Assembly (NCBI GenBank): GCA_019648995.1
Contig: BLXT01006120.1
Span: 1,720,639 to 1,748,920, forward strand
From: Plakobranchus ocellatus
Lineage: Eukaryota > Mollusca > Gastropoda > Plakobranchidae
Direction of reading: 5' to 3'
Length of the DNA stretch: 28,282 nt
Shown: positions 10,535-21,100 of the stretch, in pieces
Position numbering within the stretch: the stretch's first letter is position 1
Layout of the letters: the number at the start of each line of letters is the position of its first letter
Made by a program: the position numbers and the translations under genes
Notes under the pieces: generated by a model
Told to the model about the DNA's origin: nothing
What the model saw: the letters and a program-made list of their open reading frames with translations, nothing else
Databases searched by the model: none

Positions 10535-13500
10535 GTCATTCTGCCGCCATTTACGCAATTACTATTACTGCTGTTACCTTTGCTGTCCCCATACTATTTC
10601 TGTCGCCAATGCAGCTGCCATTGCCACTGCTTTTACTTTTACTACTGCTGCCCATACTTATGCTGCCAGTGATGTCACTAGTGGCACTACTATTACTACC
10701 ACTTCTGATATTTCTGCTTGCAATTAATAACATCACCACTGCTACTGTTGCAACTTATAACATTGATGCAGCGGTTGATACTAGCACCACTGGTCTACTA
10801 AGATAATCAATACAATTACCATTGCTGTTGCCGCTGCCACTACTCCTTTTGTAAATACTGCCACCTTTAAATCTATAACTACCACTATGACTACCACCAT
10901 TGCTACTACCATCGCTACTGCTAGTAAAATTGCTGCCACCTAAATTTCTATCACTGCCACAATTGCTGTTTGTGTAGCTATTGGTGCCACTACCACTTCC
11001 TCTATTAAAATGCCACTAGCGCCACTGCTGCTGTTGCTGCTACTGATACACCAAGTCTACAACTATAGGGCTCATGAACAATGACATCAGGTATCACATA
11101 TTATAACATATACCCTAAAACTGCTTTTATAATCAGAGGGGTGAAGACTTTAACATCTGGACAGGACTGCAGGGTTTAATAAAAAAAAAATACTGTTAAT
11201 TAATTTAGGCCTAGCTTCACTTTGCTCACTGAAGGCAATTACCAAGGTCAGTTTTCTAAGGTCTTGCTCTTCTTGTAACAATTTCAAGGATTTCAAATAA
11301 AGGGGGAAATGGGATTTAAAACATCTCTTTATTCAAGAATTCTGGTGATACCTGCATAATATGTTTATAGACCAACTTATTAATCTGATGTAAGATGGTG
11401 CCTGGACCATGGTTGGAGAGTGTAGACGATGATTTGTCTGCTTCATTTTGAGCTCAGGATGTGCTACAGATCTTGGCACCTGCAATCTACATTTGCTTGT
11501 CACAGCTTCACATCACACTACCTTAAGTTTTCACAAATCCCTCTTCTTGTCCACATGTCCAATTCCCCTCACCTCTATCATGTCTTTTAATGCTTCAGGC
11601 CTCCCACTGCCATATACAATGTTTCATTAAGTTTAGAATTGCAATTTACAACAACATATTTTATGCATAATTTTAGTTTAACACTTTTTGGGTTTGTCAA
11701 CCCTAACTCTGTCTTGTGTTTGACAGGTAGCCCTATTTTAAAGAATGATTAAAACAAGAAAATGGGAAAATATATTGCAAGTTATATTTTGTATAGTTTC
11801 AAGAAACCCTTCCATAAAAGGATCACCTTTGAGATTGGCTTGTATGGCAATTTTGGCCTTTCTCATTTGAATCACCTTGATAAAATATATTTTGAGGAAT
11901 ATTTTAAACTTTCATGTATTGTCCCACATATCAATGTCAGAATTTAAATTAAAGCACCTTTTGGGATCACTTTTAACCTCCAAGTTAAGGATAGGGTTAA
12001 AACAAGCACATTTTACCTGAATCTGACTTCTGAGTTCCTTACTCCATTAAAGCTGTAGACTTGTTCCATGTGAACAACTTTAGCAAGTGGCATTGGTGCC
12101 TTTAAAAGATTGGGAAAAGAATACAGAATAAAAATAGAATGTGAAACTTATGTCAAAGGTGAAATAATGAATAGAAAATATTAACAACAACAACAAAAAA
12201 AAAACAATAACAAAACACCAAATTGAAAGAAGACAAAATATCACAATAAGTTTCTTAAAAGAAACAGGTAGGTTTCTATGAAAATAGATATATTGCACAA
12301 GCACGTTAAAACAGAAAAAAAATGAGCATAAAGATTTTGATTCCTTCATAAGAGAGAATAAATTATATTTTTAAAGCAAGTTTCAATCTTTTCAGATCAT
12401 CCCACTTGCAGACTGGGTGTGCATGTTTAGAGTGGTTTCAGCCATCTTGCTCACTGTCTAGACGTGCCATCACAAAATTGTTAGCACCACACTGCTCTGG
12501 CTTTGTTACTGCGTAGTTTTGCACCCCATTATACTTTTGTATCATCAAAGTATTTAAAAATAATTTATATTTCAAACTAAATTGAATTTACTACTTCAAA
12601 TGCGATCTAATTTTAAACAAAACTCATTCCATCAATGTCATGAGTCAAGATGGTGAGCTCTAGATGGATATGCAATTGCTTTTCTATGTGTGAGGTTTTT
12701 GATTCAATTCACATAGTTTATATTAAAATATCAGGCGATGAGGATGCCTTGCAAATAGCTAAGAGAACTAAGATTAAGAAGGCGGAAGTTATTCAATGCA
12801 AAAAGTGCCAGAAGATTAACATTTAGATCTACATCTACGTTGAGAATGCCTTTAATGAGTCTAGCTACAGTCCATCTACTTCCAGATCAATCTCTTAGAA
12901 AAATATCTATTGAACCAGTGTATGTAGAGGAGAAAACTAGGTAACAACACATGCAATGAGAAAAGTTTGAGAAACAGGCAAAATGAGGACAAAAACGATT
13001 TTGATTTTATAATCTCATATCTGGGCAAGGTGGACGCAAGAGCTGAATGACAAAGATGTATCTGTTAGTTTCCACAACAAAAGTGATACAAGCCAATTTT
13101 TAAAAAGTTGAGAACAAAAAAATTATCTCTACTGCTCATTCTCAGATATTCCTCTCTTCTTCACTAAACTCAAAAAACAAAAACCGATGAGGAAAGATTT
13201 GCTAGGATGCAAGAGCTGATTTAATCACCTATTTAGTGGAAAAAAAATCTAAATATTTGAATGATGGGCAGAATGGTCAATGTGGTGACAGGAATGAAGA
13301 GTTGCCAATCCGGAAAGAAATGGGCAATTAACAAATCGGGTAAAGACCACTTTTTTTCTGATTTGGCCATTTCAAGTTGAAAAAAAATTTGATTGATCAG
13401 CCATACAATGCCCTTAGAGTTTTTTCTACTATGGACAGGCAAAGAATATTTCCATTCATCATCCTGTCAATATCACAAGTTGATAAAACAAATTAAGAAA

Positions 13501-16500
13501 AGGATTACTGGTTAGAAAAAAATAAAAAAAGGAAAAGAAACCTTCTATATTGACTAAAAAAATATGGATATAAAATTAAAACTTGATCAACATGAGAGAG
13601 AAAAGCTGGTTCCTATAGGTTTTACAAAGAATCGCAGACCATAATAACTCAAAGACATTTTTTTTAATTCTCTAATATTTCATGTGCGAATGTCAACCAG
13701 TGATTTCAAACCCAAGCAAGGGATAGTGAAAGAGAGAGAGACAAAAGAAAAATTATAAGTTTACTTATTTGATGCCTCTTAAGGTTGTATTAGCTTCAAA
13801 TTAAAATAACCATGTACTAAAATATTCAGTTCAGAATATGAACTCAACTTTTATTCAGTCATTGCTTTTTTTTAATTTGTTGAAAAAAAGCAAAATTAAT
13901 TCAGATTTTCAAAAGTTTAGATCAACCAAAGAAATATTTTTAAAAAGAATTTAGATGTAATTTTCAGCAAGGGTCCTAAATCATCGAGTCCCACACTCTC
14001 TGGCAGTGACAACTTAAAAAGGAGGGGTTGTCTTCTTTGAGACACGGTTTATTTAAATAAGAAAAGTACCACAGAACATAAGCATGTAAAACTGTACTGT
14101 ATGAAAAACAAAACAATATAATCTGAAGCATATTGACATAATTTGGCCTTAAAATTAAAAAAAAAATGATGCAACTTAAAAGCTTGGAATAATTAGATAG
14201 ACTAAAGTCAGATTCCATTATTCAAAACATCATGAAAAATTATGTACACTGGGAGAATATTTAGATAAAAGGAAAATTTAGATTATGTGTATTCAGATTA
14301 ACTTATTGTAAAGCTAAAAAAATTAGAGGAACATAAAAATTGATACCTGGGACTTTTTGATTTAGCAGACTTTTTCCACTGTATTTTGAAAGCAATCCAA
14401 TTTAGTCAAAAGCAGAATTTACATTTTATACATTTCAAGACATTGATAGCTCCTAAACTTTCTCTCTGTAAGCTCTGTAGATGTGAACAGCTGACAGAGC
14501 TGTACTGAATTCTTTATCAAGATGTAAGCTATATGACAGACTTTTCTCAAATCATTCTGAGAAGAATTAATTGTCTACACCTTTTTCTTAATCTCTCAGA
14601 ACTTTTGTAAAATCCACTCAGATACATGTACCATTATAGTTTAAAAGAAAAAATAACTAAAAAATATTCAAATCAACGAACCCCGTCAAGAAGGAACTGC
14701 AAGAACTGTCTCACAAGCAGACTGGGCAAGTTGTTGATGTCATCAGGAGAGAAGACATTCAGGTCTGTTTCAGGCTGCGAGATCCAACGCTGGCTCAGAA
14801 CTCTGCTGGGCTCTTCTAGTAGTAAAGCGCCATCATAACTTGCAGAGAGATGTAACATTAGTAAGATTAAAATGTATTGGATAAAGACATAGTCATTCTA
14901 AGCCAAGATACTGAGCATTTATCTTTTAGCTTAAAAAAAGCCATGAAAAGAAGACAAAAAACAACTTAGATTTTTTTTTTTTTATTTCTCAAAACTACGA
15001 TATAGCCTCACTACAAGAGAGAGCCAGAGATATATATTATTATTACATTCTTGAGTCTTGTGAGTGTAAATTTAAATTACTTTAGACTTCATTAGATTAG
15101 CATTGTGATTTTTAGACAAGAGAGTCTGTTCTTTAACCTACTGCTGTTAAGAGTAACCGTTTTCTTCACATGAATAAACTTTTCTTTGATGCAGATTGGT
15201 GACTTCTGCATCCCTACCATAGATTGTTGGACACATTAAGGTCACTCTCTAGGTCTGAGGTGAGGCGCTCATGAGCTGACCATGAGCATTAATGGCATGA
15301 AGTCGAGTTCATAAGAACAAGAATATGAATTATATATCAATTAAGAAAGGGTAACACTGTTCCCTTGCACAGCAAGTTTAATAAAATTATAAAACATTGA
15401 CAGATTATTTGGCTTTATCACAAACGAATATATTATATTGAAGATAATATCTAGGAAGGTAAATGGTGCACAAGTGTGGTTGTTCCAAAACATAAAAAGA
15501 TAGNNNNNNNNNNNNNNNNNNNNNNNNNNNNNNNNNNNNNNNNNNNNNNNNNNNNNNNNNNNNNNNNNNNNNNNNNNNNNNNNNNNNNNNNNNNNNNNNN
15601 NNNNNNNNNNNNNNNNNNNNNNNNNNNNNNNNNNNNNNNNNNNNNNNNNNNNNNNNNNNNNNNNNNNNNNNNNNNNNNNNNNNNNNNNNNNNNNNNNNNN
15701 NNNNNNNNNNNNNNNNNNNNNNNNNNNNNNNNNNNNNNNNNNNNNNNNNNNCCGTGCCGAGTTGTTGGTGATTTAGAGAATTCATTCTGCCTCCTTCAGA
15801 GTCTGCATTTAAGCTCATCACATAATGCTCAATGGGCAACAGGTTTTAGAAATGGTAGGTCATGCAAACATTAGCTCTCTGAAAGGCCATGATGCTGCAA
15901 AAAAGGGTGAATGTGGGATATAACAATATCATCTTTATACTTTGGCGCTATCAGATTGCCATTGACAATAACAAATTGGTGCAACTTCCCTACACTGTGA
16001 CGCCTCTGCCCCTTTATCTGTTGCTCTCCAACATACGATGATCAGCATATTGTATACATCAGTTAGTGTTAATTCAGGGGCCAATTTTCATTTTAAAAAA
16101 AGGCCTTGTTCCCAACCTCCCATTGGCCGGCAGTGACTAACAAGAAATTTTGATTGACCAGCATGTCAGCTACAGCCACACCCTTATATTTGAGAAAATA
16201 TTTCTAAAATTTTGAATGAGTGCTCAAGACATATCTGGTTTGAGGTGCAGAACTAGACATAATATCTCAAACAGTTTACACAGGATCAACCAGGTTGCCC
16301 ACAGAGCTGCAGTGAGACCTATCTCGAGTGCTCACTACAAACCAAGCAGATTTTAATAGACAAGGCAGCAGCTTTTCTGGCCTCTGCAAGCATGCTCTAA
16401 GATGAACTCAATTTTGCTTGTAAGGCCATGATGAGTGTTAACTGATGTATACAATATGCTGATCATTGTATGTTGGAGAGAAACAGATAAAGGGGCAGAG

Positions 16501-18129
16501 GCGTCACAGTGTAGGGAAGTTGCACCAATTTGTTATTGTCAATGGCAATCTGATAGCGTCAAAGTATAAAGATGATATTGTTATATCCCACATTCATCCT
16601 TTTTTATAGCTTCATGGCCTTTAAGAGAGCTAATGTTTGCATGACCTACCATTTCTAAAACCTGTTGGCCATTGAGCATTATGTAATGAGCTTAAATGCA
16701 GACTCTGAAAGAGGCAGAGTGAATTCTCTAAATCACCAACATCTCGGCACGGAATTACAGAAAGAATAAAACAATATTCCTCAAGATTTTATTTAATGTT
16801 GAATAACTTGAAATTCATGATATTGTTCTTTTCATATCAGTCAATCTATTTGTTAATCTTTCATATGTTTGGATTAATAAAAATATTCGAGCATGTCTCA
16901 TGTCTTTTTTCATGTTTTTAAAAAAAATTATTTTAAATTTCAGAAAAAAATTGTGTTTTGACAACATTCAACAATAAGCTTGCTTTACAAACATTCGAAA
17001 TCAAATTAAAAAAAAACAAAACCAATATGTGTTTTATTTTGATTTTGAATTTGTAGAATTTAACTTCAAAGATTCAAGACGAGCATAATTCATGGTAAAA
17101 CAAATAAATTGTGATTTATTTTAATTGTATTCTCCTCATGCAAAATCTTTGGTGGTGAGTTGATTTGATAAAGTTGCTATCAATTTTGTAAAAAAAAAAA
17201 AAGTCAACAGGAAACACCCTGCCCTCTAACAACAATATTGTATTATTTTCAGTTGCTACTCTGTTTAGTCTTCAACAAATCTTATACTTGAGAATAATTT
17301 ACTCTTAATCTCTGAAATTTGGCACTGAATAGAGATTATTCTTGCATCTTTGTAAATCACTTCATGAATGCTTACTCTGGCTGAAATGGAGGCATGCCCA
17401 GCCCATAAAACCAAGTGTTCCAGTCAACAGTTTCAAGTTTCTGTTGGTCCTCCTGTAAAAAAAACGATACAACAGCACCACTCAGTTATAAGTACCATGG
17501 TAAAATTTTCTTCTTTGCACAAATTGCAATGATTTATTGGGGTAACTTATAAAGAATAAAAAATTATCAAAAGAGACGCAGTCACATCAACTTTCTTATT
17601 TTTTTTAAATTGCTCTTCTCAAAAATAGTCAAGCCTGATTCCATGAAAATAAGTCTAAGATGGCTCTCACGATATTACGAAAACCTATTAAATAGACTCC
17701 AAAAGTGATTTGAAAACTATGGAAAAGAGCTTGCCCTGAGATTTGGAGGGACACTTTAATCACAAGTTTGTTTGATCTTTACCCTATTTTAAGAATGACT
17801 CAATCAATAAATTGTAATCATAAAAAACATATTTTCATATTATGCCTTTTATGCCTGGCTGTCAATTCATTGGAGTTGCTATGAATAAATTATTCATTTA
17901 ATAGTGTGCCTTTTGTTTTCAAATTTATTTTGGTGAAAAAAAAATGCCACACACATTTAAATAACCGATTTTTTTTAGAGGCGTAATATAAATCCTTTTA
18001 TTGCTTTCTTTCTCAGAACTGTTACATCTGATACCAACCTTCTTGGTCTTGAAATGTATTTGTGTACTTATGCCTTTTTTTTTTCTTTCCTTAAAAAATT
18101 TTGATAAATATTATACTTAATCATGATGT

Positions 18130-18160
<31 letters not shown>

Positions 18161-21100
18161 GATTATTTTGTACTAACCTGAGAAGAGAAATATTCAAACA
18201 AAAATGCTTTCCAATCCTGTGAGCTTATGGATTTGTATTTGAATTCTTCAATGTATGCTCTCAAAAATGGTTCAAAGACATCTGGGGAATGGAATAGAGT
18301 AGGTAAATTGAAAATGGTCAAGTTGACAAGTATAGCTCACTTAGACAATATGGTAAAAAAAAAACTGACGTGGTCCAAGTTTGAACCTAAGATTTTTCAA
18401 TGAAACTGGCAGAAAAATATTGAAGGCTATGAAAGAGACTTTTCAATAGGTTTGCCTAAAACATTTTTTTCCCACCTTAGTGTAATAGCAAGTGCATTAA
18501 AAGATTCTAGCTCAATTGAAATTAGAAGGGAAAAAAATAAATTTAGCTCCTGATCTTCCTCTCCCTTGAGTGAAAAAAAAAATCTATTGTTCCAAGACAA
18601 AAAGCCACTGGCTTCAGATCTCAACAACACTGAAAATGATACAAATATTGCTATAAATGTCACAGCCAGGTAAGCTTCAAACCAAAGCAAAATAAGAATG
18701 GAAAGTAATACCCGGGCCACCAAGCAGTTGCTCTAAGTGATACAGAAGTGCAAAGCCTTTTTCATAGGGGACACTGGAAAAAGCATCATCAGGATCTACA
18801 CCTCTAAGATCAGGCACTAGACGAGTGTATGCCTCCTCCCCACTTTCTCGCAAAGTTTGCACCTGTCATAAAATAATTAAATCCTCTGAAAATTATGTTT
18901 TTGATCAGCTGCAACAGAATATGTTTTATGACAGACTTAATTATGTCCCTACTTGATATTTGCTTGATCTAATTTTTTCTCTCCAGCATTTTTCATTCAT
19001 GATTATTAAAAGCAAAATTAAAAGTCACCTGCTTGTTCACCACCAAAGTTGGGGCACAATTCTTGTTCCATTTTCTACCCTGCACTTATTACAATAAGCA
19101 CTGAAGTTTACAAAGTGACAGAAATAATAATTATTAAAACCAGGCACATTTAATTTAAGAATATTAAGCTTTAGGTAGAGGAGATTTGTGTGAACTCATC
19201 ATGCAACATAGTTTTGTAAAAGAAAAAACAAAACTTAATGTTCACGAAACAGGCTCTTATTACATCAACAATAACTCTGTTCAAAAGCCCATCAAAGATC
19301 TTACTGTCAGCAAATACCAAACTAACACTGAATAATCCACATTCAAAAAAGCAGCCTATATTATATTATAACATAAACTTACATTTTCTTGTTCAAGAAC
19401 ATAAAAAGCAGATACAATTTATCAGCAATAATGAACTTATGTACATGAAACATATTCTGTAAAAATACTGTCAGCACTATACACTTTTTCTGATTTATTC
19501 ACATCTTAAAAAATGAACGTACATTTGCTACTATTTCTTTTTAAATGAATTAACTAAAAAATTACAAATTCTTACAGTCTCTTGAAGAGCACTCCATCCT
19601 TCTGAAGCATGAATGCGTCTTAAATTGATTCCTTTCAATCTACCCACAATTTTCCTCTCTAGAAACATTGTATGGCCTTCATTGAGCCTAAGATTGTACA
19701 GAAGACAAAAAAAAAAGGAAACAAAAAAATAATATAAAAATATAAAGCAACAACTGAGCTTTGAATAATTTATGTTGAATATCATTTTCAAATAGCACTT
19801 TGTCATCTTGATTTCTTTTAAAAAGATAAATTTACCGCCATACACAAGATGACATTCTTAGAATTCGGAAACAGAAATGAATAGTCTCATTAAGATTCAT
19901 TTCTTGCATTATTAAAAAATGACTTTTATGAAGGCCAAACAAAGTTTTTGATCTTTAAAGTTCCACTTCTTAAAATTTCACACTCACTGTGTTTTGCAAA
20001 GACCTGAAGACCTTGCCTTGACAGAAGCTCAAAGTAATTTCTACCTGTGTTCAAATGTGCCACAATCTTACGCTCAAGAAATTTTGTGTGACCTTCATTA
20101 AGCCTTGAAAGAAAAACAGAAAAAAATTGTTTGAAAAAGAAGTTCAATATATTTATTTTTAAATATTTAAATCATAATGATAACCTCTCCCCTACCAAAA
20201 AAATCCCAACTTACAGGTGTTAGAGTGAATGAGGGAAAGAGGGCAAGAGATAGATAGATATATATAGAGAGAAAGAGCGAGAGAGAGAGGGAGAAATGAG
20301 TGCGTGCGTCTTGAAAGGGAATTGAGAATCACTGTGGATCAGTATTGAACACTAAAAAGAATTACATTAAATGTAAAAACTGTGTAGGATAACAAAATTG
20401 CAATTTTGTTGGACAACTTACATATAAAGTGCAATTAAAAATGGGCTAATTTTCACTATTTTGTAATACCTCAAGCAATAGATTTTCAAATCTCTCAACA
20501 AAGGTGGCTTGAAAGGATCATCTCAAAAATATTTATTTCAGCTGACATTAACGAATGAGAGTGATTAAGTTCACATATTGTTAAAACATTGCCACAGTGT
20601 GAAAAGCTCTACATTGTTTAGTATTGATTTTATTAGTGTTTGGATTCATTAGCCTCCTCACTTCAAAATTTTATCATTCTTGCTCACTGAACGCCAATCC
20701 TTTTTTATTTGTTAGAAACACAGAGGGCCAACAGTCCTTTGGAGAGGAGAAGGGGAGAATTGGAAATTTGCAAGACTGTCTACATATTTAATGTATGTGA
20801 ACTTAAGCCATCCAACAAAACAAATAGGGGCCTACAGGTCTATGTAATAAAGAAGTTGAATAATATAGGTTAAATATTTTACATTTTACAATTTTTTTTA
20901 TGCTCTGCTTTTCTGGGGTTTTTTTCTCTTCCATTTTTTTTTGGCGACATAATTATCAATTGAAAGAAGCACAAAAATAATAAAAAATCATAATTGTCTC
21001 CATTTTTTTTTCTTACTTTCAAATAAATGGAGTAAAAGAAATAGGTGCATGACAGTTTTTAAAAATTCTATTTACCGAAAAAAAAAAAAATTAAAAGAAA

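Larger units (their letters stand above)
8989..12016 (-). other. LTA4H intron (3028 nt) with repeat islands
   Basis: This intron runs from a GTAAAA donor to a TTTTTACCAG acceptor. It holds a GC-richer segment at about 9418-9610 and the trinucleotide tract at 10500-11045. No splice-flanked frame that could be an extra exon was recognised. Confidence 0.8.
14839..17375 (-). other. LTA4H intron (2537 nt including gap) carrying the long inverted repeat
   Basis: This intron spans a GTAAGC donor to a CTGCAAG acceptor. It contains the 248-base run of N and the foldback structure described separately. The true length is unknown because the gap size may be an estimate. Confidence 0.85.

Noticed and set aside
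10333..10806. 157-codon open frame on the plus strand
   Set aside because: It is made almost entirely of a trinucleotide repeat, with Tyr and Leu runs, and lies antisense in an LTA4H intron.
13233..14218. Two minus-strand frames in the 2.6-kb intron as possible extra LTA4H exons
   Set aside because: The flanking exons already align to consecutive residues of the family, leaving no gap to fill.
14626..14838. Plus-strand open frame of 70 codons
   Set aside because: It is the antisense shadow of the LTA4H exon at 14682-14838.
15405..15874. Open frames across the N run on both strands
   Set aside because: They exist only because unknown bases cannot form stop codons.
15752..16752. Possible CRISPR-like or tandem array
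   Set aside because: The structure is a single inverted pair, not a spaced direct-repeat array, and the genome is animal.
19988..20103. Evidence of a second complete LTA4H gene in tandem
   Set aside because: Only this one exon is duplicated. No second HEISH exon or second set of downstream exons is present in the window.
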